Below the pieces are notes generated by a model that was not told the DNA's origin, did not search any database, and saw nothing but the letters and a program-made list of their open reading frames with translations. The position numbers were made by a program, and so were the translations under genes. DNA of 64,000 nt from DASSBG01 sp035699085 (GTDB lineage: Bacteria; Pseudomonadota; Gammaproteobacteria; Xanthomonadales; Rhodanobacteraceae). Positions 9,075 to 17,249 of the stretch are shown piece by piece. Numbering within the stretch: the stretch's first letter is position 1; each line of letters begins with the position of its first letter. The DNA lies in NCBI GenBank assembly GCA_035699085.1, contig DASSBG010000003.1:1-64000 (forward strand), given 5' to 3'.

Positions 9075-9161
9075 TGGTGCCGAAGGTGGGAATCGAACCC
9101 ACACTGTGTTTCCACAACCGGATTTTGAGTCCGGCGCGTCTACCAATTCCGCCACTTCGGC
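9075..9161 (-). tRNA. tRNA-Leu (anticodon CAA)
   Basis: The 87-nt minus-strand sequence folds as a class II tRNA. The acceptor stem pairs GCCGAAG (9161-9155) with CTTCGGC (9085-9079), followed by discriminator A and an encoded CCA (9077-9075). The anticodon loop CTCAAAA is closed by CCGGA/TCCGG, with anticodon CAA at 9127-9125. A long variable arm and the T-loop GGTTCGATTCC are present. It decodes UUG. It lies 37 nt after the cysteine dioxygenase gene on the same strand and may be cotranscribed with it. Confidence 0.97.
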
Positions 9162-9198
9162 AAGCGGCTGCTTCGCGGGTTGCGCAGTATCGCCGATT

Positions 9199-9819
9199 TC
9201 ACTGCATGCGGTCGAGAGTCAACGGGCGCTGTTTCCGCTGGTACCAGTCGTCGCCAAGCGGCGAGAACACCGAGCAGTTGGTCATCCGCGCGGAATAGAT
9301 GTGCACGCTGACCGTGACGCTGCGCTTGCTGGGGTTGAGGATGGCGTGGTACTCGTGCGGCGGGATCAGGCTGCCGGCCGAACCGGCGACCGCCTGGATG
9401 GTGCCGACGGGACGGAAGCGGAAGCGCTGGTCGTCGCGCTCGCTCAGCTCGTACTGCGAGATCTCCAGCGCGCCTTGCCAGACGCCCTCGACGCACCAGA
9501 GGCCGGCGTGGTCGTGAATCGGGGTGCCCTGGCCGGGGCCCCAGGTCATGGCGACGACCGCGTAGCCGTAGCGCTCCGAGCGGTACAGCTCGCGCCGCGC
9601 GTAGTGATCGGGCAGGGGCTTGTACACGCAGGCCGGCAGCTCGATGCGCTGCTCCTCGATCAGCCGGCAGAGTGCCGAGCGGATGGAGGCGGTGACGTTG
9701 GCGCTGCCGTCAAGCGCCAGCGCCTCGTCGAGCGCTTCGACGAAGTGCGCCTTGCCGGGAAACTCGACGGGTGCGGAAACGATGGATGACATGGCTGCGG
9801 ACTCGCTGCTGCGGTGCAT
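9199..9819 (-). CDS. Cysteine dioxygenase-family cupin
   Basis: A 206-residue cupin. Iron ligands are visible as H102 and H104 (TPIHDHAGLWCVEG) and H155 or H158 (PPHEYHAI). C109 sits where thiol dioxygenases carry their cross-linking cysteine. It probably oxidises cysteine, or a related thiol such as 3-mercaptopropionate, to the sulfinate. ATG 9792 (MSSIVSAP) is an alternative start nearer to the family's usual N-terminus. It lies 24 nt after metX on the same strand, consistent with one operon for making and controlling cysteine. Confidence 0.82.
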   Translation of the reverse strand: MHRSSESAAMSSIVSAPVEFPGKAHFVEALDEALALDGSANVTASIRSALCRLIEEQRIELPACVYKPLPDHYARRELYRSERYGYAVVAMTWGPGQGTPIHDHAGLWCVEGVWQGALEISQYELSERDDQRFRFRPVGTIQAVAGSAGSLIPPHEYHAILNPSKRSVTVSVHIYSARMTNCSVFSPLGDDWYQRKQRPLTLDRMQ

Positions 9820-9843
9820 TGCGGGCTCTCTGGTCCAGAGCCC

Positions 9844-10947
9844 CTAGTGTAACGTCGCCATGAAGTCGCTGATGGCGGCACCGAAATGTTCGATGTCGAC
9901 AAGGAAGGCGTCATGGCCCTGGGGCGAGTCCAGCGCCACGAAATCCACATCGGCGCCACCGTTGCGCAGGCTGGTGGCGATGTGCTCCTGCTGCTCGATG
10001 GGGAACAGGATATCGCTTTCCACGCCGATCACCAGTGCACGTTCGACGGAAATGGACGCCAGCGCCTTGTCCACGTCGCCACCCGCGTACTCGCCTGCGT
10101 CGAACCAGTCGCTGGCACGCGACAGGTAAAGGTATGAATTGGGGTCGAAATTCCGCGCGAAACGGCGCGCGTGGCCCTCGAGATAGGACTCGATCTCGAA
10201 TTCGCGGCCAAACGGTTCGTCCGGCCGCTTGTCGGCCTCCAGCCGAATGCGGCCGAAGCGGCCGCGCCATTCCATCGCCGAACGGTAGGTGATGACGCCG
10301 AGCTTGCGCGCCATGCGCATGCCGACCTCCGGGTAATGTTCGTCATCGTAGCTGCCCTCGTTCCACTGCGGGTCGAGGCGGATCGCCTCGCGCTGCAGCG
10401 AGCGGATGGCGATGGCGAACGGTTGCGCGCGTGGCGCGGTGGAGATGCTGATGTGGGCGCGCACGGTGCCGGGGTGCGCCAGCATGTAGGCCAGCGAGCT
10501 CATGCCGCCCATGGAGCAGCCGACCAGCGCCGCCAGCCGCTCGATCTTCAGGTCGCGCACCAGCTCGAAGGCGGCGTCGGCGACGTCCTCCAGCGTCAGC
10601 TCGGGAAAGCTGATGCCGTAGGGCTCGCCGGTGTCCGGATCGATGCTGGCCGGGCAGGTCGAACCTTTGCAGCTGCCGAGGGCGTTGACGCAGACGATGT
10701 ACCAGCGTTCGCTGTCCAGCGCCTTGCCGGGCCCGACGATGCCTTCCCACCAGCCGAGATCCGGGTCGTCGGCATTGCTGGCCGCATGCGCGCTCGGCGA
10801 CAGGCCGGTGAGGATGAGCACGGTATTGTCGCGCGCGGCATTCAGTTCGCCCCACGACTCCCAGGCAATGCGCGCATCCTTCAGTTCGCCCCCGCGCTTC
10901 ATCGGGAAGGGCGAGGGCAGCTTGAAATAGCGGCGGGCGTCGGCCAC
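9844..10947 (-). CDS. metX: MetX-family O-acyltransferase, probably serine O-succinyltransferase
   Basis: A 367-residue alpha/beta hydrolase acyltransferase. The nucleophile is S145 (VGCSMGGM), with the acid and His in GVESDILFP and QGHDAF. Two segments, LTGLSPSAHA (47-56) and NALGSCKGSTCPAS (88-101), resemble the Xanthomonas enzymes shown to use succinyl-CoA and L-serine rather than the homoserine acetyltransferases. The likely product is O-succinylserine, feeding cysteine synthesis. The start is GTG 10947 with GGAG 5 nt upstream. Substrate choice is inferred from motif memory; a homoserine acyltransferase is the alternative. Confidence 0.85.
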   Translation of the reverse strand: MADARRYFKLPSPFPMKRGGELKDARIAWESWGELNAARDNTVLILTGLSPSAHAASNADDPDLGWWEGIVGPGKALDSERWYIVCVNALGSCKGSTCPASIDPDTGEPYGISFPELTLEDVADAAFELVRDLKIERLAALVGCSMGGMSSLAYMLAHPGTVRAHISISTAPRAQPFAIAIRSLQREAIRLDPQWNEGSYDDEHYPEVGMRMARKLGVITYRSAMEWRGRFGRIRLEADKRPDEPFGREFEIESYLEGHARRFARNFDPNSYLYLSRASDWFDAGEYAGGDVDKALASISVERALVIGVESDILFPIEQQEHIATSLRNGGADVDFVALDSPQGHDAFLVDIEHFGAAISDFMATLH

Positions 10948-10995
10948 GGGCGCTCCGTGAAGGCGAAGCAGCCCACTCTATACTGGGCCGCGCGC

Positions 10996-11685
10996 ATGTC
11001 CAAGTCCGCCGCCCCGTCCAACCAGTCCGCACCGGTGCACAGCGCGCAGACGGCGGTGCATGTGCGGCTGCGTGAGGTGGTGGAGCGGCACCTGGCCCAG
11101 CCGTGGCGGGCGCCTGTCCAGGATGCCAGCCGCGCGGCCTTCGGGCGCTTCGTGAAGTGGCTGGCGGGCGCGCCGGCGGTGCCGTGGTGGCTTGACTCCG
11201 GCTGCGGCACGGGCGCGTCGACGCTGGCGCTGGCGCGACGGCAACCGCGCTGCATGGTGGTCGGCATCGACCGCTCAGCCGCGCGCTTGGCGACGGGCCA
11301 GCGGGCGCTCGCCGCGGCGGACGCGCCGGCCAATGCCTTGCTGCTGCGTTGCGACGCGCCGGACTTCTGGCGGCTGGCGAGATCCGCCGGGTTTGCGCCG
11401 GCGCGTCACCTGCTGCTGTACCCGAATCCTTCGCCGAAAGCGGCACAGCTGCGCCGCCGCTGGCACGCGCATCCGGCGTTTCCGGCGCTGCTGGCGCTGG
11501 GCGGCGAGTTGGAGCTGCGCTGCAACTGGCGCGTGTATGCCCAGGAGTTCGCCGAGGCGCTGGGTATCGCGGGCCGCGACGCTGCCCCGGAGCGTTTCGT
11601 GCCGGGCGAGCCGCTGACGCCATTCGAGCGCAAATACGCCGCCTCCGGCCACGCCCTCTGGCGGGTCCGCGCACCGTCGCATTGA
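10996..11685 (+). CDS. TrmB-like SAM-dependent methyltransferase
   Basis: A 229-residue Rossmann methyltransferase. Motif I is LDSGCGTGASTLALA and motif II is VVGIDRS. The later segments LLLYPNPSPKAAQLRRRW and LGGELELRCNWRVYAQEF match the tRNA (guanine-N7) methyltransferase signatures PDPWPK and GG.l...TD...Y, with changes (Pro-Asn and Asn-Trp in place of Pro-Asp and Thr-Asp). It is a divergent TrmB relative and its substrate is uncertain. It is divergently transcribed from metX, with 48 nt between the starts. Confidence 0.75.
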   Translation: MSKSAAPSNQSAPVHSAQTAVHVRLREVVERHLAQPWRAPVQDASRAAFGRFVKWLAGAPAVPWWLDSGCGTGASTLALARRQPRCMVVGIDRSAARLATGQRALAAADAPANALLLRCDAPDFWRLARSAGFAPARHLLLYPNPSPKAAQLRRRWHAHPAFPALLALGGELELRCNWRVYAQEFAEALGIAGRDAAPERFVPGEPLTPFERKYAASGHALWRVRAPSH

Positions 11686-12343
11686 CCGCTCGCGATTCAC
11701 GCGCGTTTCGACCTCGGATGCACATCGCGAGGGGCGCCAACGGGCAGCGCCGACCGCCAACAACGGTCGCGCCTGAAGCGCGAGTTCCGTTCTCTTGCGT
11801 GGCCAAGAGAAACGAACCCAAAGAGAAAGCCACCTCGGCAGCGCGCCTGACGCGGCTGGTGCCGCACCAGGTTCGCGTGCGGGTTACGGGGCCTTTCGTC
11901 GGTGCGTCCCTGCACCGTCGAAAACCTGACCTGCATCCATGCCGTGCCACCCTTCGGGCCAGTCCGCCACCCGTCCGCCGCGCCGCAAGGGGATTTGGGC
12001 GCCGAACCGGCGCCGACTTCGCCAACCAAACGCGCGCCGACGCGACCACTGCTCGGCGAAGCGGTAGTTGGCGGTGAGCGACGCGAATCCCAACACGCAC
12101 TGACCGCGCTGGTGCCATCACCGGCAACTCGGCCCCGGACGTATCAGGCTGATGGGTGCAGGAGGCACCGTCGGCAAAGCCCGGCCGGCGCGCAAGGGCC
12201 CGCGGGCAAAAACCGGGGTCAGAGTGCCTTTTTCTCCGCCCGCGCGCTCACGCCAGCTGCGCGTTGAAAAAGACACTCTGACCCCGGGCTCTCGTTGCGC
12301 TCACCGCCAACCGGCGGCGGCGGCAAACCGAGGCTTGGCGCGG
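11686..12343. other. 658-nt non-coding, repeat-rich stretch
   Basis: I see no gene here. Open frames exist on both strands but lack an RBS or recognisable protein. A hairpin TTCTCTTG-cgtggc-CAAGAGAA lies at 11790-11811 and belongs to a sequence I remember as scattered between genes in many xanthomonad genomes. A REP-type inverted repeat occupies 12213-12287. The rest (about 11830-12200) is high-GC with no assigned role. Confidence 0.5.
12213..12287. repeat. REPIN-like inverted repeat (GGGGTCAGAGTGC family), copy 1
   Basis: Left arm 12213-12234 and right arm 12266-12287 are inverted copies over 22 nt with one mismatch (14 bp perfect from CCGGGGTCAGAGTG), around a 31-nt loop. The core CCGGGGTCAGAGTGC recurs at 58133-58147. 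It is non-coding and lies 57 nt beyond the ccmI stop, so it may also stabilise or end the ccm transcript. Confidence 0.85.
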
Positions 12344-13453
12344 CTAGCGGGCGGCGCCGGAGCCGGGGCCGTCGGCGGCGTCGGTGGCGATGCGGTGGTC
12401 GATGGAGAGGTTGACCGGCGCCGCGCCACGCACGGCAACCTCGGCGGCGGTCGCCTGCAGGTCACCCGGCTGCGGCAGTGCCGTGCCGCTGGCCGAGATG
12501 CGCGCGTTGACGCGTACCCGCGGGAACATCGACAGGCGCAGCCGTGGCGTCATCGCCATGGCATCGGTCAGCGTGACCGTGGCCGGCAGCTGCGAAGCCT
12601 GCAGGCGTGCGACCGCCAGCGGCATCGGCGGCCCGTCAAGGGCGCGGGCGAAGACGAACACGGTTTCGCCGCCTGCAACGGTCTTGCGCAGCGCCGGCGC
12701 GAGGCTCACCCGAACCTGGATGGCCGCGCCGGCGCTGGCTGCGGCCGCTGGTGCGGTGGCCACGGTCGCCGCGGAGGCCGCGGCGGCCACGCTGGCGGCC
12801 GGCGCCATGCCGGCGGCCTGCTCCGCGCGGCCGATCTGGGTCTTCACCGCGGCGGCGACCTTCGAGCCCGGCGGCAGCAGGGGCAGCAGGCGGCGCCAGT
12901 CGGCGGCGGCCGCGGCGTGGTCGCCCCGCTGGAAGTCGCTGATGCCGAGCAGCCAGAGACCGCGCTGGTTGTCCGGCTGCGCTGCCAGCGCCTTGTGCAG
13001 CAGCGCGCGCAGGTCGTCCCCGATGCGGTGGTCGGCGCTGTGCAGCGAGGCTGCCTCCACATACGCGACCATGATGTCCGGATCATCGGGATTCAGCTGC
13101 AGCGCCTGGTGCAGCGCCGCCACCGCCTTGGTGTCCTGCTGCATCGCCTGGTAGGCGCGGCCCAGCAGCAGCCAGCCCTCGGCGTCGTCGGGGGTGGTCT
13201 TCAGCCGCGCGCGGAGTTTGCTGACGGCGGTGGCGAGATCCATCTCCGGCGCACGGCTGGCCGCCGGGTTCAGCGCCGCCGGCGTGCCGATCCAGGCGTA
13301 CAGGCCCAGCGCGCCCAGTGGCAACGCGACGCACAGCACGAGGGCCAGCGGCAGTGGTGGCCGCGGCTGCCCGCGGCGCAGCAGTGGCAGCAGCAGGCAG
13401 GCGAGCGCCGCGGCCGCCATCAGCGCCGCGATCAGGGTAAAGGCGAGGCTCAC
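12344..13453 (-). CDS. ccmI: Cytochrome c biogenesis protein CcmI (CycH), TPR apocytochrome chaperone
   Basis: A 369-residue protein from GTG 13453, which overlaps the ccmH stop (GTGA). Two N-terminal membrane helices (about 1-22 and 35-55) precede a TPR domain (about 75-200, with LLLGRAYQAMQQDTKAVAALHQAL). An Ala-rich linker and a C-terminal beta domain (VRVSLAPALRKTVAGGETVF) follow. It recruits apocytochrome c to the CcmF/H ligation complex in the periplasm. It is the last gene of the operon. Confidence 0.9.
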   Translation of the reverse strand: MSLAFTLIAALMAAAALACLLLPLLRRGQPRPPLPLALVLCVALPLGALGLYAWIGTPAALNPAASRAPEMDLATAVSKLRARLKTTPDDAEGWLLLGRAYQAMQQDTKAVAALHQALQLNPDDPDIMVAYVEAASLHSADHRIGDDLRALLHKALAAQPDNQRGLWLLGISDFQRGDHAAAAADWRRLLPLLPPGSKVAAAVKTQIGRAEQAAGMAPAASVAAAASAATVATAPAAAASAGAAIQVRVSLAPALRKTVAGGETVFVFARALDGPPMPLAVARLQASQLPATVTLTDAMAMTPRLRLSMFPRVRVNARISASGTALPQPGDLQATAAEVAVRGAAPVNLSIDHRIATDAADGPGSGAAR

Positions 13454-13893
13454 CAGTTGTCGTCTCCGGCGGTGGCGGCGGGCGCGTCGGGGCGGCTGCG
13501 GCGGCGCACGAACAACCACAGCGCGCCGGCACCGCACAGCAGGACCAGGCCCGGCCCGAACCACAGCAGCCAGGTGTGCGGCTGCAGCGGCGGGTCGTAG
13601 AGGATGAACTGCGAATAGCGGTCGACCAGGTACTGCTTGATCTGCTCGTCGCTCTTGCCTTCCTGCATCATGGTGAAGATCTTCAGCCGCAGGTCGCGAG
13701 CCAGGTCGGCCTGCGATGCATTGAGGCTTTCGTCCTGGCAGACCATGCAGCGCAGCTCGGAGGTCAGGTGCTGGAAGCGCAGGCGCTGCGCCTCGTTCTT
13801 GAATGGCAGCGGCTCGATCGCCTGCGCAAGCCCCGCGAGGCCAAGGCACAGCAGCACCGCCAGCAGCAACGCAATGTGGCGCAGGCGGCTCAT
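13450..13893 (-). CDS. ccmH: Cytochrome c maturation protein CcmH
   Basis: A 147-residue protein with a signal sequence, the redox motif LRCMVCQ (C49, C52), and a C-terminal membrane helix (about 108-128, LLWFGPGLVLLCGAGALWLF). It keeps the apocytochrome CXXCH cysteines reduced before heme attachment. It overlaps ccmG by ATGA and ccmI by GTGA. The size matches the short CcmH form, in which the TPR part is a separate CcmI. Confidence 0.95.
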   Translation of the reverse strand: MSRLRHIALLLAVLLCLGLAGLAQAIEPLPFKNEAQRLRFQHLTSELRCMVCQDESLNASQADLARDLRLKIFTMMQEGKSDEQIKQYLVDRYSQFILYDPPLQPHTWLLWFGPGLVLLCGAGALWLFVRRRSRPDAPAATAGDDNW

Positions 13894-14435
13894 CGCGCAC
13901 CCCGTGCGGCGGCGATGGCCGGCATCAGCTCGTCGGCGATGATGTCCGGCGTCAGCGGTCCGATGTGCTTGTAGCGGATGATGCCGCCGGCGTCGACAAG
14001 GAAGGTCTCGGGCGCGCCGTAGATGCCGAAGTCGATGGCGGTCCTGCCGCTGCGGTCGACGATGACCTCGCTGTAGGGATTGCCATGGCGCGCGAGCCAG
14101 GCGCGGGCGTCGTCCGGCACGTCCTTGTAGTTGTAGCCGATCAGCGGCACGCCGAGGCTGCCGCGGTGCGCCATCAGCACCGGGTGCTCCTCGCCGCAGG
14201 CGAAGCACCAGCTGGCGAAGACATTGAGCAGGTAGGCGTGGCCAAGCAGGTCGGATTTTGCCACGCGCTGCTCCGGCTGCTGCAGCCGCGGCAGGTCGAA
14301 GGCCGGCGCCGCCTTGCCGACCAGCGGCGAAGGCACGTAGTTGGTCGCATGGTCGGTGTTCCACCAGATGCCGAAGCCGAACAGTGCGACCAGCACCGCG
14401 AAGCCCGCCAGCGGCAGGATGCGCCCCAGGCTCAT
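13890..14435 (-). CDS. ccmG: Thiol:disulfide interchange protein CcmG/DsbE
   Basis: A 181-residue membrane-anchored thioredoxin-fold protein. It has one N-terminal helix (about 8-24), the motif WCFAC (C77, C80), and the family's EEHP segment and APETFLVD cis-Pro loop. It passes electrons to CcmH and apocytochrome c. It overlaps the ccmF stop by ATGA. Confidence 0.95.
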   Translation of the reverse strand: MSLGRILPLAGFAVLVALFGFGIWWNTDHATNYVPSPLVGKAAPAFDLPRLQQPEQRVAKSDLLGHAYLLNVFASWCFACGEEHPVLMAHRGSLGVPLIGYNYKDVPDDARAWLARHGNPYSEVIVDRSGRTAIDFGIYGAPETFLVDAGGIIRYKHIGPLTPDIIADELMPAIAAARGAR

Positions 14436-16435
14436 GTGCCGGCCTCCGGACTCAACTGCTGCGGCGGCGCGCCGTCACCGGCGGCGGCGAGCGGCTCGCC
14501 GGCCGTGGACGGCACGCGGCGCAGGCGGCGGTCGGCCGCGGCACAAAAGGCGCCGAGCATGATCAGCACGCCGCCGCCCCAGATCCAGCGCACGAAAGGC
14601 TTGACGTAGACACGCAACGACCAGGCGCCGTCGACGCTGCCATCGGCCCCCAGCGGCTTGCCCAGCGCCACATACAGGTCGCGGAACACGCCGGCGTCGA
14701 CCGCGGCCTCGGTCTGCACCTGGCCACGTGGGTAGGTGCGCTTCTGCGGGTGCAGCACGGTCAGCTTTTCGCCGTCGCGGAAGACCGTGACGGTGCCTTG
14801 CTCCGCGACCCAGTTCGGACCCTCGTCGCGATGCACGCCGTCGAAGCGGAAGTCGTAGCGGCCGATATGCTGGTGCTCGCCGGTGGCCATGCGCACGTCG
14901 CGTTGCACGCTGAGGGACGTCGTCAGCATCGCGCCGGCGATGAATACGGCGACGCCGGCGTGGGCCAGCAGCATGCCGAGCATCTCCGCCGGGTAGCGGC
15001 GGCCGGCAGGCGTATCGCGCCAGCGCTTCAGCGCGTAGGCGACCACGCCGCAGATGATCCATGCGGCAGCGATGCAGCCGAGCACGCTGCGCCAGTCAAA
15101 GGCCTGCATCACCAGCACGAAAGCGACGGTGATGATAACGGCCGCGACCGCGCAGCGTGCCAGCATGCCGAGCACCAGGCGCGGATCGCCGCGGCCCCAA
15201 CGCAGGAACGGTCCGGCCGGCAGCAGCAGCACCAGCGGCGCCATCAGGGCGATGAACAGACTGCCGAAGTAGGGCGGGCCGACCGAGATACGGCCGAAGT
15301 GCAGCGCCTCGCCGAGCAGCGGATACAGCGTACCGAGCAGGACCATCGCGCAGGCCGCCGTCAGCAGCAGGTTGGCGACCAGCAACGCCGTCTCGCGCGA
15401 GATCGCGGCGAACGGGCGGCCGCTGGCCACCTTTGGCGCGCGGATCGCGTAGAGCAGCAACGAGCCACCAACCACCAGCACCAGGTAGAGCAGGATGAAC
15501 ACGCCGCGCCGCGGGTCCGAGGCGAAGGCATGCACGCTGGTCAACACGCCCGAGCGGACAAGGAACGTGCCCAGCAGGCTCAGCGAGAAGGCGAAGATCG
15601 ACAGCAGCATCGTCCAGGCGCGCAAGGTACCGCGTTTCTCCGTCACCGCCTGCGCGTGGATCAGCGCCGCGCCGGCCAGCCACGGCATGAACGAGGCGTT
15701 CTCGACCGGGTCCCAGAACCACCAGCCGCCCCAGCCGAGCTCGTCATAGGCCCACCAGCTGCCCGCCACGATGCCGAGGCTGAGGAAGCCCCAGGCGACG
15801 TTGGTCCACGGCCGCGCCCAGCGCACCCAGGTTTCGTCCACCCGGCCTTCCAGCAGCGCCGCCACGGCAAAGGCGAAGGCCACCGAGAAGCCGACGTAAC
15901 CCATGTAGAGCACCGGCGGGTGGAAGGCCATGCCGGGGTCCTGCAGCACCGGGTTGAGGTCGACGCCATCGGGCGGCGCCGGCAGCAGCCGGCCGAATGG
16001 ATCGGACGTGAGCAGGATGAACAGCAGGAAGCCGACGCTGACCAGCCCGAGCACGCCGAGCACGCGCGCAGCGAAGCTCGGCGGCAGGCGCCCGCCGAAG
16101 ATCGCCAGCGCCAGCATCCACACGTTGAGGATGCTGACCCAGAGCAGCATCGAGCCTTCGTGCGCGCCCCACACGGCGGTGATGCAGTAGTACCAGGGCA
16201 GCTGCAGGTTCGAATTCTGCGCCACGTAGGCGACCGAGAAGTCGTGCGTGAGGAAGGCCCAGGCGAGGATCACGAAGGCCAGCAGCACGAATACCGCCTG
16301 GCCGGCAACCGCGGGCCGCGCCACCGCCATCAGGCGCGAATTGCCGCGCCAGGCGCCGACCAGCGGCAACACGCCCTGTGCCAGTGCCAGCAGCAGCGCC
16401 AGGATCAGCGCGAATTGGCCGAGTTCGGGGATCAT
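14432..16435 (-). CDS. ccmF: Heme lyase subunit CcmF
   Basis: A 667-residue multi-spanning membrane protein. The tryptophan-rich heme-handling motif WGGWWFWDPVENASFMPW is intact, and conserved periplasmic segments such as WGAHEGSMLLW are present. It joins heme to the cysteines of apocytochrome c with CcmH/I. It starts 182 nt after ccmE, the only real gap in an otherwise overlapping operon; that gap is framed by heptamer arrays. Confidence 0.96.
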   Translation of the reverse strand: MIPELGQFALILALLLALAQGVLPLVGAWRGNSRLMAVARPAVAGQAVFVLLAFVILAWAFLTHDFSVAYVAQNSNLQLPWYYCITAVWGAHEGSMLLWVSILNVWMLALAIFGGRLPPSFAARVLGVLGLVSVGFLLFILLTSDPFGRLLPAPPDGVDLNPVLQDPGMAFHPPVLYMGYVGFSVAFAFAVAALLEGRVDETWVRWARPWTNVAWGFLSLGIVAGSWWAYDELGWGGWWFWDPVENASFMPWLAGAALIHAQAVTEKRGTLRAWTMLLSIFAFSLSLLGTFLVRSGVLTSVHAFASDPRRGVFILLYLVLVVGGSLLLYAIRAPKVASGRPFAAISRETALLVANLLLTAACAMVLLGTLYPLLGEALHFGRISVGPPYFGSLFIALMAPLVLLLPAGPFLRWGRGDPRLVLGMLARCAVAAVIITVAFVLVMQAFDWRSVLGCIAAAWIICGVVAYALKRWRDTPAGRRYPAEMLGMLLAHAGVAVFIAGAMLTTSLSVQRDVRMATGEHQHIGRYDFRFDGVHRDEGPNWVAEQGTVTVFRDGEKLTVLHPQKRTYPRGQVQTEAAVDAGVFRDLYVALGKPLGADGSVDGAWSLRVYVKPFVRWIWGGGVLIMLGAFCAAADRRLRRVPSTAGEPLAAAGDGAPPQQLSPEAGT

Positions 16436-16490
16436 GGTCGGGTTGCCGCGGTTGCTTTGGGCGGGAGATCGCTTTCGATGTGTACGGTGC

Positions 16491-16518
16491 GGGACCCGGG
16501 ACCCGGGACCCGGGACCC
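16491..16518. repeat. Tandem heptamer array (GGGACCC)x4
   Basis: Four perfect copies of GGGACCC lie in the ccmE-ccmF gap, 56 nt upstream of the ccmF start. The array is the inverted complement of the one at 16623-16650, so the two could pair in the ccm transcript around a loop of about 104 nt. Confidence 0.9.
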
Positions 16519-16617
16519 GTCGCTGTCATCGCTGCGGCGAGTCCTTTGTCGCGCGCACTGTTGCGGTTTGACGATCATGGTGTCTGAAGCCTCACGTTGT
16601 CACCGTCGCCGGCGCTG

Positions 16618-17079
16618 CTATCGGGTCCCGGGTCCCTGGTCCCCGGTCCCCGCCTTCGGGTGCGCCTTGGCCATGGCCTCCTTCAACTCGCGCGGCATGT
16701 AGGTGGCGTCGTGCTTGGCCAGCACCTCGGTGGCGACGAAGCGCGAGCCCTGCATGTGGCCGGTGGCGATCACCGACTGGTTGCCGCGGAACAGGTCGGG
16801 CAGGATCCCGGTGTATTCGACAGGCATCGAGCCGCCGGCGTCGACCACGGTGAAGTCGACCGTGAGCGAATCAGGCGCGTGCTTGATGGTGCCGGCCTTG
16901 ACCATCCCGCCGAGGCGGAAGGTCTGGTGCCCGTTCGCGGCCCCGGAAAGCACCTGGCTGGGGGTGAACAGGTAGTTCATGTTGCGCTGCAGCGCGAATG
17001 CGGTCAGGGTGGCCGCGATGCCGACCGCCGCCAGCAGCAACAGGATGAAGATCAGGCGGCGTTGGCGCAGTGGTCGCAT
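16618..17079 (-). CDS. ccmE: Heme chaperone CcmE
   Basis: A 153-residue periplasmic protein with one N-terminal membrane helix (about 8-28). The covalent heme-binding histidine is H123 in LAKHDATYMP, with Y127. It takes heme from CcmABCD and delivers it to CcmF. The start has an excellent RBS (GGAGG) within the ccmD 3' end and overlaps the ccmD stop (TGATG). The last ten residues, GTGDQGPGTR (144-153), are encoded by a heptamer repeat array (16623-16650) and are probably not part of the ancestral protein. Confidence 0.95.
   Translation of the reverse strand: MRPLRQRRLIFILLLLAAVGIAATLTAFALQRNMNYLFTPSQVLSGAANGHQTFRLGGMVKAGTIKHAPDSLTVDFTVVDAGGSMPVEYTGILPDLFRGNQSVIATGHMQGSRFVATEVLAKHDATYMPRELKEAMAKAHPKAGTGDQGPGTR
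16623..16650. repeat. Heptamer array (GGGTCCC type)x4 inside the ccmE 3' end
   Basis: Four 7-bp units (gggtccc, gggtccc, tggtccc, cggtccc) run in phase and overlap the last codons of ccmE. On the coding (minus) strand the unit reads GGGACC-C/G/A. Confidence 0.88.
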
Positions 17080-17249
17080 CAGTTACCTCCACGGCGGGTT
17101 TGACGGCGCATGCGCGCGCGCAGTTCCCGCAGCGTGCGGCGGCGGCGCAGGCCCGGCGCCAGGAAATCGGCCAGCAGCACGACGAAGAAGACACCGAAGG
17201 CCGGCCAGACGTAGGCTGCGTAGCCACCCATGGCGAGGAACTCAGCCAT
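17079..17249 (-). CDS. ccmD: Heme exporter protein CcmD
   Basis: A 56-residue small membrane protein (MAEFLAMGGYAAYVWPAFGV), with a helix at about 10-30 followed by a basic tail (RRRRTLRELRARMRRQ). This is the standard CcmD layout. It assists release of heme-loaded CcmE from CcmABC. It overlaps ccmC by 8 nt and ccmE by 1 nt. Confidence 0.9.
   Translation of the reverse strand: MAEFLAMGGYAAYVWPAFGVFFVVLLADFLAPGLRRRRTLRELRARMRRQTRRGGN

Noticed and set aside
11830..12270. Possible small genes in the gap between the methyltransferase and ccmI
   Set aside because: The frames lack start signals, differ in composition from neighbours and contain repeats also found elsewhere between genes.
16491..16518. 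CRISPR-like or microsatellite contingency locus
   Set aside because: Units are 7 bp without spacers, so not CRISPR. The array here is not in a coding start or promoter where phase variation would act.
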